Assembly: GCA_011526095.1 (NCBI GenBank)
Contig: WYBA01000456.1
Span: forward strand, 1 to 34,857
Direction of reading: 5' to 3'
DNA: 34,857 bases
Source: Myxococcales bacterium
GTDB lineage: Bacteria; Myxococcota_A; Polyangia; Haliangiales; Haliangiaceae
This document shows, in pieces, positions 1 to 8,029 of the stretch (the stretch's first letter is position 1; every line of letters starts with the position of its first letter). A program made the translations under genes and the position numbers. Below the pieces are notes generated by a model. That model made no database searches and was not told the DNA's origin. It worked only from the letters and a program-made list of their open reading frames with translations.

Positions 1-10
1 CGGGGCTCAG

Positions 11-180
11 GGTGAGCGGAACAAGGCGGCTCGTCAGACCGCGATCTCCGACGACGTCGGTGGGAAGCTCAGGACGAGCGGAAGGGATCTCCGCTGATCG
101 ACCCTCCCAGGGCGAGCGGCACAGGGCGGTTCGCCAGACGGCCATTCCCGACGACGTCGGTGACAAGCGGCGGACGAACG
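11..180. repeat. Imperfect tandem repeat, 100-bp period, at left edge
   Basis: Bases 11-80 and 111-180 align without gaps at exactly 100 bp offset, with about 55 of 70 positions identical. The best-conserved core is ACGACGTCGG (51-60 and 151-160), which contains the palindrome CGACGTCG. A period of 100 is not a multiple of three, so this is unlikely to be a coding repeat even though a plus-strand frame is open across it. It lies just beyond the stop codon of the hydrolase lipoprotein gene and may be the end of a longer array outside the window. Function unknown. Confidence 0.65.
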
Positions 181-217
181 GACCCTTGCCTGCGTCGCAA
201 ACTGACCGGCATTGTGC

Positions 218-2635
218 CTAGGGCACGCTCGGCGTCCCCGACTGCGCGTGCGACACCAGGAACGCCAGCCAGTCGGCGATCGCCGCGGCCGAGTCGGTCG
301 AGACGAAGTGGCCGTCGTCGCCCGAGGCCGGGACGTACTGGAACACCGCCGCGGTGCGCGCCTGGCCGTCGCCGCCGGTGCGGTTGAGCGACACCGGACG
401 CGCCACCTCCGACAGGCTCGAGATCGCCGCGACCACCGGCGGCGCGAGCTGCAGCCGCATCGCGCGCGCCGTGATGTTCATCGTGTCCTCGGGCGAGTAC
501 GTGTCGCCCTGGCCCCAGCTCATGTACACGTGCTTGGACGCGATCCCCGCCGGCGGCCGCGCGACGATCAGCGGGTCGTGGTTCACCGGGTCGATCGCGT
601 CGAAGTACGTCTGCCACAGCGTCATCACCGGGTGGCTGCGGCCGAGCGACTCGCCGACGATGAACCCGAGCGCGTCGGCCGCGTCGACCGGCGAGGTCTT
701 GGTCAGGATGCCGTCGGTGAGGTAGCTGCCGGCGCCGCTGAAGATCACCGCGGCGGCGGCGTCGGTCGCACCGATCCCGAGGATCCCGACGTTGCTGCCC
801 TGCGAGTGGCCGAAGTAGTAGGTGCGCGCCGGATCGAAGTCGACGTCGACCGCGCCGACGGTGAACGGCGCGACCTGCGCGACGCGCAGCGCCTGGACCA
901 CGTCGACGCCGCCCTGCAGGTGGTTGTCGCGCGCGGCGCGCGGGTTGACGACGTTGAACACCAGCCCGTCGGGATCGCGGGTCGAGCTGCCGCGGCGCTC
1001 GCCGTGGCCGACGCCGTCGAACGTGAGCGTGGCCATCGGGACCGCGGCGCCGGCGAGCGCCGACGCGATGCCGTTCGTCACCGCGGCCTTGAAGCTGCCG
1101 CCGGTGCCGTGGGCGTGGACGACCAGCGGGTAGCCGCCGCCCGGCATGGCCGCCTTCGGCACGGTCAGCGCAAAGCACACGTCGAGCGTGCCGGTCTGGA
1201 CCGGCGCGCCGCCGCCGTCGAACTCGATGCCGCCGCCGTCGGCGGGGAGCTCGTAGGGCAGCGTGCCCTGCTGGAAGTTCGGGATCGTCATGCGACCGTG
1301 GATCTCGGTGAAGTTGCCGCTCGAGTCGCCGCACACCCGGCCGACGTCGCCGGCGATCTCGCACGGCGACGGCGTCGTGCCGTCACACACCGTCAGATCG
1401 CTCAGCGTCGGCAGCGGGCCCGCCTCCGTCGCCTGGGCCAGCGCCAGCATCGGCCCGGTCGTGTCCTGGACCGTGAACACCGTGACCGCCGCGAGGTCCG
1501 CCGCGGTCATGCCCTCGCCCGCCATGTACGCGCGGAAGTTGGCGTAGGCGTTCCACGCCCGCGCCAGCGTCGGGTCGGTCGGCTCGGTGTCGCCGAGCAG
1601 CGCCGCGAGGTCGTCCTCGAGCTGCGGCTGCTCGCCCGCGGTCGAGCGGATCGCCGAGGTCAGGTAGACCGCGTACTTGTGGCCGGGCAGCAGCGGCTCG
1701 TGCCGGTTCGCCGCGACCTGGAAGGTGTGCTGGCAGGCGTAGAGCCCGGTGCCGGTCGAGTAGGAGAACGCGCGGCCGCGGTCGGCGCCGAACCCACCGT
1801 CGAGCGGATCGGTGATGTCGACGAAGTGGACGTTCGCCCCGTTGTCGCCGATCGACCCGAAGTCGAGCTCCTTGGAGAACCGGAACGTGACGTTGGCGAC
1901 GGCGGAGAACCCCGCGAAGTCGGCGGCGAGCGCGTCGGCGTACAGGTCGACGAGGTCGATCCCCAGCAGCGCCGACGGGCCGGGCCGCGGGAAGTCGTCG
2001 AGGTGCAGCGTGCCGTCGGCGTTGATCCGGGCGTCGTTGGGGAACGGCAGCCGGTAGAAGTCGCTCAGCGCGACGCCGTCGCGCGGCACCTGGAAGTGGG
2101 CGCGGAACGGCGTCGAGTCGGCCGGGCAGGTCACGCCGGTGAACGGCGGGAACGCGTCGACGCCGCGGACGCACGCCCCGCCGGCGCCGCACGCCAGCCC
2201 GGCGATGCAGTCGCGCGTCGACTCGCACGCCGCGCCGAGGTCGCCGGCGCCGGGCTCGACGCAGGTCCCGCCGAAGCCGTAGAGCTCGCACACCAGGTCG
2301 CGCGCGCAGTCGGCGCCGGTGCCGCACGGATCGCCGACCTCGCCTCCCCCGGCGGGCGCGCACGTCCCGTTCGGCGAGCAGAACAGGCCGGTCGCGCAGT
2401 CGCGGTTGGCCGAGCAGCTCCCGCCCAGGCCGATCGAGCCCTCGGCGACGCAGCGGTTGGCCGCGCACACCTCGCCGTTGACGCACTCCGCGTTGGAGGT
2501 GCACTCGGTCGGCGTGTCGTCGTCGTCATCGGCGGCGTCGTCGCCGAGGAGGAAGCAGCCGCCGGCGGCGACCGCGAGCGCGCCGAGCGCGAGGATGGCG
2601 ACGAGGCGAGGCAAGGCTAGCGTGGTGCGGCTCAC
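218..2635 (-). CDS. Cys-rich surface lipoprotein with alpha/beta-hydrolase (lipase/esterase-like) domain
   Basis: The start is GTG at 2635, which puts a signal peptide directly at the N-terminus. The hydrophobic stretch ends in VAAGGC, so Cys27 is the likely lipidated residue. An Asp-rich linker follows, then about 130 residues of Cys-rich repeats (patterns such as CxSNxECVNGEVC and CxxxRDCxxGLxC), as in many myxobacterial surface proteins. The C-terminal half is an alpha/beta hydrolase. It has an HAHGTGG oxyanion-type motif, a GHSQG nucleophile elbow (Ser about 611), an Asp in GQGDTYSP (about 711) and a His in DDGHF (about 776), so the catalytic triad appears complete. It probably hydrolyses an ester or lipid at the cell surface; the substrate is unknown. 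It is divergent from the DedA gene, 138 bp away. At about 805 residues it is larger than simple lipases. Confidence 0.85.
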   Translation of the reverse strand: MSRTTLALPRLVAILALGALAVAAGGCFLLGDDAADDDDDTPTECTSNAECVNGEVCAANRCVAEGSIGLGGSCSANRDCATGLFCSPNGTCAPAGGGEVGDPCGTGADCARDLVCELYGFGGTCVEPGAGDLGAACESTRDCIAGLACGAGGACVRGVDAFPPFTGVTCPADSTPFRAHFQVPRDGVALSDFYRLPFPNDARINADGTLHLDDFPRPGPSALLGIDLVDLYADALAADFAGFSAVANVTFRFSKELDFGSIGDNGANVHFVDITDPLDGGFGADRGRAFSYSTGTGLYACQHTFQVAANRHEPLLPGHKYAVYLTSAIRSTAGEQPQLEDDLAALLGDTEPTDPTLARAWNAYANFRAYMAGEGMTAADLAAVTVFTVQDTTGPMLALAQATEAGPLPTLSDLTVCDGTTPSPCEIAGDVGRVCGDSSGNFTEIHGRMTIPNFQQGTLPYELPADGGGIEFDGGGAPVQTGTLDVCFALTVPKAAMPGGGYPLVVHAHGTGGSFKAAVTNGIASALAGAAVPMATLTFDGVGHGERRGSSTRDPDGLVFNVVNPRAARDNHLQGGVDVVQALRVAQVAPFTVGAVDVDFDPARTYYFGHSQGSNVGILGIGATDAAAAVIFSGAGSYLTDGILTKTSPVDAADALGFIVGESLGRSHPVMTLWQTYFDAIDPVNHDPLIVARPPAGIASKHVYMSWGQGDTYSPEDTMNITARAMRLQLAPPVVAAISSLSEVARPVSLNRTGGDGQARTAAVFQYVPASGDDGHFVSTDSAAAIADWLAFLVSHAQSGTPSVP

Positions 2636-2773
2636 GTGGGTCCCCCGGAGACGAGTTGCCTCCGACGATAACCGAGGGTCCCGAGCCAAGAAAGCCGGGA
2701 CTGCTTGCGCCCTGCCCCCCGATCCTGGCAAACATCGCGGCCTGCCACCGCCCGGCAGCCCCACCGAGGACCC

Positions 2774-3454
2774 ATGGACGCCGTCGCCACCTTCATGCAG
2801 GACCTCATCAAGGACTTCGGCTACCTCGGCCTGTTCTTGCTGATCGTGCTCGAGAGCACAGCGGTCCCGGTCCCGTCGCTGCTGGTGATGCCGTTCGCCG
2901 GCTTCCTCGCCAGCGACGCCGGCGGCGCCCACTTCTCGCTGCCGCTGATCATCGCGCTCAACAGCGCGGGCGCGCTGGTCGGCTCGGGGCTGTCGTACTG
3001 GTTCGGCCTCGCCGGGGGCAAGGCGATCCTGCTCCGCTACGGCAAGTACATCATGGTCCGACCGGCCGACCTCGAGAAGACCGAGCAGTTCTTCGCCAGG
3101 TACGGCGCGCGGACGATCTTCATCGGCCGGTTCCTGCCGGTCATCCGCCACATCATCTCCATCCCGGCCGGCGTCGCGCGGATGAAGCTGGCGCCGTTCT
3201 TCACCCTCACGCTGGCCGGGGCCAGCCTGTGGGGCGGCGGGCTGATGGTCCTGGGCTACGTCCTGGGCGACAACTGGAAGTCCGTCGTCACGACCTGGAA
3301 GAAGATCGACATCTTCGTCGCCGGGGCGATCGTCCTCACGATCCTCTACGTCACCGTCCAGTTCATCCGGAAGCGCCGGGCGGCGCGGGCGGCGGGCGCC
3401 GAGGTCGGCGCGGCCGACCCAGGGAAGGGTACGGGTACGGACGGGGTAGGATGA
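2774..3454 (+). CDS. DedA-family integral membrane protein
   Basis: A 226-residue membrane protein with the DedA (SNARE-associated/VTT) layout. The N-terminal re-entrant segment has Glu27 in FLLIVLESTAVPVPS. The conserved GRFLPVIRHIISIPAG motif, with its essential-type arginines, follows in the middle, and a C-terminal transmembrane helix is followed by a basic tail. DedA proteins act in lipid (undecaprenyl phosphate or phospholipid) translocation and membrane homeostasis in the inner membrane. The ATG at 2774 is preceded by a GAGGA stretch and gives the family's usual length; the frame is open further upstream but without plausible membrane-protein sequence. The exact substrate cannot be told from sequence. 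Confidence 0.9.
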   Translation: MDAVATFMQDLIKDFGYLGLFLLIVLESTAVPVPSLLVMPFAGFLASDAGGAHFSLPLIIALNSAGALVGSGLSYWFGLAGGKAILLRYGKYIMVRPADLEKTEQFFARYGARTIFIGRFLPVIRHIISIPAGVARMKLAPFFTLTLAGASLWGGGLMVLGYVLGDNWKSVVTTWKKIDIFVAGAIVLTILYVTVQFIRKRRAARAAGAEVGAADPGKGTGTDGVG

Positions 3455-3538
3455 GCGTTGCTCCCGGCCCCCGGGGCAGCTAATTTGCCGGCGCTCCCTG
3501 CGCCCTCCCCGAGCCGGGTGCATGATAGTGGCATCACG

Positions 3539-4540
3539 ATGTCAGTCGCGGCAGAAGCAGTAGCGGTCGACCTGTTCGACCACCGCGAGCAGGCGGTCGT
3601 CGAGCGGGCGCTCGCGGCCGTCGAGGGCCGCGCGCCGTCGGACGGCCTCGTCCTGCGCGGCCTGATCCGCCAGATCCGCGACGCCCAGCACCTGCTCGAG
3701 GCGTCGCGCGCGCTGCGCGCGCCGACCGCGCTCGGCGGCGAGCCGCGCAGCGAGAGCACGCTGATCGACCACCTGATCGCGCTCGACGGCCTGGCCGGGG
3801 ACCTCGCCCTGCCGCTCAAGGCCAACCTGTCGCGCACGTACCTGCTGACCAAGATCAACTTCCTGCGCGCGTTCGTGAAGTCGACGACGGCGCTGGAGAA
3901 GGGCTCGCCCGAGTTCCACCAGTTCTCGCACGACCTGCGCGAGGAGCTCGGCCAGTCGATCTACACGCTGCTCGCCGAGGAGCTGTTCCTCGCGCTGCTG
4001 CGCAAGCCGGACATCGAGGTGCGGATCAAGCGCCGCGCCGCCGACAAGCTGATCACGGTGTGGGACGACGCCCACCTCGAGATCGACGACTTCGCCCCGC
4101 TGCTCGAGTCGGCATGGCACGCGCGCAACCGCATCACCAGCGACTTCGGCTGCCTGATCGGCGCGACCGAGACGTTCCGGCTGGTGTGCGAGGACTGCAG
4201 CCCGGAGGTCCTCGACTTCTTCGCCCGCGACAACCGGACCGAGGACGAGGGCGCGGCGTTCGAGGAGTTCCTGTTCAACATGACCTCCGAGGAGCTGGGC
4301 CTGCTCCGCCGCCGGATGCGCGAGGACGGCCTGCGCTCGGTCAGCCAGCAGTGGGCCGCGCAGGCGCTCGGCCGCCCGATCGACGCCCTCGAGACCTCCC
4401 ACGAGATCGACCCGGTCGCGCTGTACCGCAGCTACAACCGGCGCCAGCTCGCCGCCGACTTCCGCATGATGTCCGGCGCCCCCGGCCCCCGCCGCACGGC
4501 GGAGGGCTACCTGATGCTCGACCTGCTCGACCGCGACTGA
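3539..4540 (+). CDS. Conserved hypothetical alpha-helical protein
   Basis: A 333-residue, soluble, mostly helical protein rich in Leu, Glu and Arg, with no signal peptide or transmembrane segment. I do not recognise the family. The chosen ATG (3539) begins the compositionally protein-like part; the open frame continues upstream to 3458 but that extension is Pro/Ala-rich and looks non-coding. There is no clear ribosome binding site. A GATAGT box (3524-3529) sits 9 nt before the ATG, which fits a leaderless start. It lies 84 bp after the DedA gene on the same strand, with no obvious functional link. Two Cys in LVCEDCSPE are the only metal-like motif seen. Confidence 0.75.
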   Translation: MSVAAEAVAVDLFDHREQAVVERALAAVEGRAPSDGLVLRGLIRQIRDAQHLLEASRALRAPTALGGEPRSESTLIDHLIALDGLAGDLALPLKANLSRTYLLTKINFLRAFVKSTTALEKGSPEFHQFSHDLREELGQSIYTLLAEELFLALLRKPDIEVRIKRRAADKLITVWDDAHLEIDDFAPLLESAWHARNRITSDFGCLIGATETFRLVCEDCSPEVLDFFARDNRTEDEGAAFEEFLFNMTSEELGLLRRRMREDGLRSVSQQWAAQALGRPIDALETSHEIDPVALYRSYNRRQLAADFRMMSGAPGPRRTAEGYLMLDLLDRD

Positions 4541-4598
4541 TCCAGACGCTCCCCGCCGATCCGGCGGCTCCGCCTGATCCAGCGGGCGGCGCGGGTCG

Positions 4599-4604
4599 TA
4601 TGCT
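4599..4604 (+). promoter_or_regulatory. Candidate -10 box (TATGCT) for leaderless lipoprotein gene
   Basis: TATGCT lies 9 nt before the ATG at 4614, and there is no Shine-Dalgarno sequence between them. It fits the TAnnnT pattern repeated before many start codons in this window. No convincing -35 box was identified. Confidence 0.4.
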
Positions 4605-4613
4605 CAGCACGCC

Positions 4614-4982
4614 ATGCCGGGCCTACCCTCCGCTCGTCCCATCCGCGTCGCGCTGACGTGCCTGCTCGCCGCGGCCGCGCTCGCCGCCTGCGGCGGCGAC
4701 GACGACGGCGACGACACGCCCGAGGTCGACGCCCGCCCGGTCGATGCCAGCCCGCCGGACGCGGCCGTCGATCCGTGCATGGCGCTGTGCACGTGCGCCG
4801 CGGACTTCTGCGACGACGAGGTCGCGACCTGCCTGACGGCGTGCGCGTCGCTCGACGACTCGGTCATCACCTGCCGGATCGAGCACTGCGGCTACGCCCA
4901 GACCAACCCGAGCTTCCACTGCCCGCACGTCGCGGGGGATCCGGACGCGCCCGGCGTGCCCGCCGAGTGCATCCAGGAGTAG
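4614..4982 (+). CDS. Small Cys-rich, Asp-rich lipoprotein
   Basis: A 122-residue predicted lipoprotein. The N-terminal hydrophobic segment ends in LAACGGDDD, so the Cys of the LAAC lipobox is probably acylated, and an acidic linker follows. The mature part has about ten cysteines (CMALCTCAADFCDDEVATC and later pairs), which suggests a small disulfide-stabilised extracytoplasmic domain. Such short Cys-rich lipoproteins are common in myxobacteria but function is unknown. It converges on the next gene with a 10-bp gap, leaving little room for a terminator. Confidence 0.8.
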   Translation: MPGLPSARPIRVALTCLLAAAALAACGGDDDGDDTPEVDARPVDASPPDAAVDPCMALCTCAADFCDDEVATCLTACASLDDSVITCRIEHCGYAQTNPSFHCPHVAGDPDAPGVPAECIQE

Positions 4983-4992
4983 AGCGCGCGCG

Positions 4993-5439
4993 TCAGGCCG
5001 CGGGCGCCGTGGCCAGGTGATGCTCGATCAGCTTGGCCAGGTCCGGGATCGACTCGATCACGTTGGTCTTCGCGCTGCCCCGCAGCTTCAGGTAGGCCTT
5101 CTTGGCCGTCGTGTGCGAGGTCTTCTCGGCCCGCTCGTCGGTGACCGCGAGCAGGTCCTCGGCGACGTCGTCCGACCGCGCCGTCAGGAACTCCGAGAAC
5201 GTGCCCGCGCCGCCCGCCGCCCACTTGTCGTGGTGGGGCTGGAGCTTGCCGAGCCAGTCGTCGAGCAGCGCCTCGACCACCTGCGTGACGAAGCCGCGCT
5301 TGATCGCCTTGATCGTCGCGTAGCTGGCACGGAGCACCATGCCCTTGCTCTTGACGGTGTTGTCGATGAGCTGGACACAGTCCGCCACCACCTTCGCGCG
5401 GGTGGGATCGACGCCGATGCGCTCGACCAACGTAGCCAT
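4993..5439 (-). CDS. Conserved hypothetical protein (possibly DUF6918-like)
   Basis: A 148-residue cytoplasmic protein starting at the ATG at 5439, preceded on its strand by GAAAGG at suitable spacing. The open frame extends upstream to 5661 but that part overlaps a neighbouring gene and reads as low-quality sequence. The N-terminus (MATLVERIGVDPTRAKVVAD) and the later KGMVLRASYATIKAIKRGFV resemble a small helical family seen in myxobacteria and actinobacteria, from memory DUF6918; this assignment is unverified. No catalytic motif is visible. The gene ends tail-to-tail with the small lipoprotein gene. Confidence 0.75.
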   Translation of the reverse strand: MATLVERIGVDPTRAKVVADCVQLIDNTVKSKGMVLRASYATIKAIKRGFVTQVVEALLDDWLGKLQPHHDKWAAGGAGTFSEFLTARSDDVAEDLLAVTDERAEKTSHTTAKKAYLKLRGSAKTNVIESIPDLAKLIEHHLATAPAA

Positions 5440-5546
5440 GGGGGGAACCTTTCTCGGCCAGGAGGAACGGGCGCGCACCTTACTCGTGGGCGACGCGGCC
5501 GTAAAGCCGTGGCTGGCGGGTTCGCGCGGGCCGGCGCCTCGGCTGG

Positions 5547-6158
5547 CTACTCCGTGAACGTGATGCCGAACCGCTGGCAGCGACGCGACATCTGGTTCTT
5601 GTCGTGCTCGGGCAGCTGGGTCCAGTACTTCTTGGCCTTGTCCGCGTCGCCCATCTGACACGAGGACGAGACCACCACGCGCAGCATCCGGATGTCGCCG
5701 GGGGCCTGGGACAGGACCTTCTCGGCCGTCGCGATCGCGCCCTCGTAGTCCTGCCGGTCGTAGAGCCGGTTGGCCTCCTCGCGCGCGGACATCGCGTCGG
5801 CGGCGCCGTCGCCGCCGCCGACGTCACCAGCAGCCAGGCTGGCGCGACCGATCGCGGCCCGGTCCGGCTCGTTGGCCGGCTCGGGTGGCGGCGTGACCGT
5901 GCCCGGCACGCCAGGCTCGCGCGCCGGCGGCGGGCGGGTGTCGGGCGCGACCGCGGGCGGCTCGGTGCGCGCCGCCGGCGCCCACGGATCGGCGGCCGGC
6001 GCCGTCGGCGTCGCGACCCGCTTGTGGCGGGTGCGCGCGTCAGTGATGCGGGCCTCGTCGGGCCTCGCCGGCGCGGCCCGCACGTCGAGGTACAGCATCA
6101 TCAGCGCGCCGAACGTCAGCGCGCCCAGCGCAGCGATCGCGATCGACTTGGGCGACAC
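5547..6158 (-). CDS. Membrane-anchored protein with C-terminal TPR-like region
   Basis: A 203-residue protein. The GTG at 6158 is chosen because it places a single transmembrane helix (about residues 5-25) at the N-terminus. A long Pro/Ala/Asp-rich periplasmic linker follows (about 30-120). The C-terminal 75 residues carry a TPR-like repeat (SAREEANRLYDRQDYEGAIA) followed by a second helical pair. The role is unknown; proteins of this shape often act as scaffolds for envelope complexes. It is divergent from the YkgJ-type gene across 40 bp that hold a perfect 16-bp palindrome. Confidence 0.75.
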   Translation of the reverse strand: MSPKSIAIAALGALTFGALMMLYLDVRAAPARPDEARITDARTRHKRVATPTAPAADPWAPAARTEPPAVAPDTRPPPAREPGVPGTVTPPPEPANEPDRAAIGRASLAAGDVGGGDGAADAMSAREEANRLYDRQDYEGAIATAEKVLSQAPGDIRMLRVVVSSSCQMGDADKAKKYWTQLPEHDKNQMSRRCQRFGITFTE

Positions 6159-6170
6159 GCCTCGGTGGTA

Positions 6171-6186
6171 GCACGGCGCGCCGTGC
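6171..6186. promoter_or_regulatory. Perfect 16-bp palindrome between divergent genes
   Basis: GCACGGCGCGCCGTGC is identical to its reverse complement and occupies the centre of the 40-bp gap between two divergent start codons (6158 minus, 6199 plus). Its position fits a shared operator for both genes. A transcribed hairpin is the alternative, but a terminator is unlikely between divergent starts. Confidence 0.4.
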
Positions 6187-6198
6187 GATGCTGCCGGC

Positions 6199-7032
6199 GT
6201 GAAGGACGACGAGCACGGCGTCCCGGCCGGATCGGTCGGCACCGCCCGCCACGACGCCCCCGTGACCCGCGACGAGCTCGAGCGCGCGCTGCGCCGGGCC
6301 GCGCTCGCGACGGAGGGCGTGCGCGACGACGTGATCCAGCTCGCGGCGCAGGTCGTCGCCCTGGTCGAGGAGCTGACGCGGCGGCTCGACGGCGTCCCGC
6401 CGGGCCCGACGGTGACGCCGGGCACGCTCGAGGCGGCGGTCGACGAAGCGACGCCCGCGGTGCTCGAGCGGATCCGCGTCCGCGACGAGGGCTCGTCGGC
6501 GCGCGTGCTGATCGGCGACGCCGAGGACAAGTACCGCACCACCGCCGACGGCCCCGACTGCACCGCCCTGCTGCCGATCTGTCAGGCGCGGTGCTGCACC
6601 CTGCACTTCGCGCTGTCGAGCCAGGACCTCGACGAGGGCGTGATCCGCTGGGACTACGGCAAGCCGTACCTGATCCGCCAGCGCCCCGACGACGGGTACT
6701 GCGTCCACAACGCGCCCGAGGGCCGCGGCTGCACCGTCTACCACCACCGCCCGCGGCCGTGCCGTCAGTACGACTGCCGCGGCGACGCGCGGATCTGGGC
6801 CGACTTCGATCGCCGCGAGGTCGCCGCGCCGTCGCCGTACGCGCGCCGCGAGGGCTCGACGCCGACCGAGCTGGACCTGATCGAGCGCGTCCGCGCGCGG
6901 CAGGTCGCGCTCGCGATGGAGGGGTTCGCGATCGGCACGCGCGAGGCCGAGCGCGCGCGCCAGGCAGCGGCGCAGGCGCGCGCCGAGGCGGCCGCACATG
7001 TGGGTGCGCCTCCGGCGGCGCGCGACGACTGA
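6199..7032 (+). CDS. YkgJ-type Cys-cluster protein (zinc/iron-chelating)
   Basis: A 277-residue protein starting at the GTG at 6199. The N-terminal ~110 residues are helical and variable. The middle holds a Cys cluster typical of the YkgJ/CxxCxxCC family: DCTALLPICQARCC, then YCVHN, GCTVY, and RPCRQYDCRGD. The family is thought to bind iron or zinc, but its physiological role is poorly known. The C-terminus is Arg/Ala/Glu-rich and probably helical. There is no signal peptide, so it is cytoplasmic. No Shine-Dalgarno sequence is seen; GATGCT (6187-6192) 6 nt upstream could be a -10 box of a leaderless transcript. Confidence 0.85.
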   Translation: MKDDEHGVPAGSVGTARHDAPVTRDELERALRRAALATEGVRDDVIQLAAQVVALVEELTRRLDGVPPGPTVTPGTLEAAVDEATPAVLERIRVRDEGSSARVLIGDAEDKYRTTADGPDCTALLPICQARCCTLHFALSSQDLDEGVIRWDYGKPYLIRQRPDDGYCVHNAPEGRGCTVYHHRPRPCRQYDCRGDARIWADFDRREVAAPSPYARREGSTPTELDLIERVRARQVALAMEGFAIGTREAERARQAAAQARAEAAAHVGAPPAARDD

Positions 7033-7096
7033 CACGATCGCGGGCACTTGGCGAAATCCTGCCACCGCAGCAGGACCGTGGCCCACTAGCCGGACC

Positions 7097-7942
7097 ATGA
7101 CGCGCCTCCCCCGCTTCTCAGCCGTCCTGCTGACCCTCGGTGCCTGCGCGGCGCTCGCCGCGTGCGGCGATGGCGGCGGAGGGGGCGGCGACGGCGGCAA
7201 CGGCGATGGCGACGGCGGGGCCACGGTCGACGCCGACCCCAACGCGGTCATCGACGGCATGCTGCCGCCGGGCTGCGACAACCCCGGCACCACGCAGTGC
7301 TCCGACTGCATCGACAACGATCAGGACGGGACGATCGACGGCTTCGATATCGAGTGCATCAGCGCCGCCGACGACGACGAGGGCAGCTTCGAGACCGGGA
7401 TCCCCGGCGACAACATGGACGGGACCTGGCAGGACTGCTTCTTCGACGGCAACTCGGGCGGCGGCAACGGCGACTGCCGCTACAACACGTGCTGCATGTA
7501 CCCGCCGTCCGACGACCGGTACTGCACCGACGCCGGCGACCTCGCGTCGTGCGACGTGCTCTCGCAGGACGGCTGCGTCGAGAACTGCGGCCCGGCCGCC
7601 CCCCCGGGCTGCGACTGCTTCGGCTGCTGCACGATCTGCGGCGACCAGGGCTGCGTCGACATCATCACCAACCCGGCGATCGCGCCGGACTGCGACGGCA
7701 GCAACATCTACGACGAGACGGCGTGCCCGCGGTGCGTGCCCAACGCCGACTGCGGCACCGAGTGCGACGCCAACCCGGACGACTGCGTGCTGTGCCCGGG
7801 CGAGGACGAGAGCGACCTGCCGCCCGGCTGCGTCGATCAGTCGTGCCCCGAGGGTCAGGAGGTCTGCGACGCGGCGACCCCGTGCCCGGCCGGGGACTTC
7901 TGCAGCAACGGCTGCTGCATCCCCGAGGTCGTGATCGACTGA
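7097..7942 (+). CDS. Cys-rich lipoprotein, paralogue of the 12376-13167 gene
   Basis: A 281-residue lipoprotein. The ATG at 7097 places a signal peptide ending in the lipobox LAACGDGG, followed by a long Gly/Asp linker. The mature part has more than 30 cysteines. It includes a Ca-binding-like loop (DNDQDGTIDGFD) flanked by cysteines, as in MopE-type or thrombospondin-type-3 Asp repeats, then DDDEGSF, and a strictly conserved block PPGCDCFGCCTIC with CVDI. The same blocks in the same order appear in the gene at 12376-13167. Probably a disulfide-rich surface protein that may bind calcium or another metal; true function unknown. The open frame continues upstream but overlaps the YkgJ gene. Confidence 0.85.
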   Translation: MTRLPRFSAVLLTLGACAALAACGDGGGGGGDGGNGDGDGGATVDADPNAVIDGMLPPGCDNPGTTQCSDCIDNDQDGTIDGFDIECISAADDDEGSFETGIPGDNMDGTWQDCFFDGNSGGGNGDCRYNTCCMYPPSDDRYCTDAGDLASCDVLSQDGCVENCGPAAPPGCDCFGCCTICGDQGCVDIITNPAIAPDCDGSNIYDETACPRCVPNADCGTECDANPDDCVLCPGEDESDLPPGCVDQSCPEGQEVCDAATPCPAGDFCSNGCCIPEVVID

Positions 7943-7944
7943 CG

Positions 7945-7987
7945 CCGGCTCGCCCGGCTCGCCCGGCTCGCAAGGGCCCCGGCTCGC
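7945..7987 (+). repeat. Short repeat of CCGGCTCGC
   Basis: Four exact copies of CCGGCTCGC: three back to back (7945, 7954, 7963) and a fourth at 7979. They begin just after the stop codon at 7940-7942 and end before the monooxygenase promoter. Probably a slippage-prone simple repeat; no hairpin partner is seen. Confidence 0.7.
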
Positions 7988-7993
7988 AGCCTA

Positions 7994-8022
7994 TTGACCA
8001 AAGTTTAATAGCGCCCTAGGCT
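7994..8022 (+). promoter_or_regulatory. Candidate sigma70 promoter, monooxygenase gene
   Basis: TTGACC (7994-7999) and TAGGCT (8017-8022) are separated by 17 bp. The predicted transcription start is at or next to the ATG at 8030, so the message would be leaderless. The AT-rich stretch (7993-8009) is also an imperfect palindrome, ATTGA...TTAAT, that could be a repressor operator; this is weak. Confidence 0.5.
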
Positions 8023-8029
8023 GTGCTCG

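Noticed and set aside
12..221. A 69-codon plus-strand frame at the left edge
   Set aside because: It spans the 100-bp tandem repeat, whose period is not a multiple of three, so the two units are read in different frames. No start signal is present.
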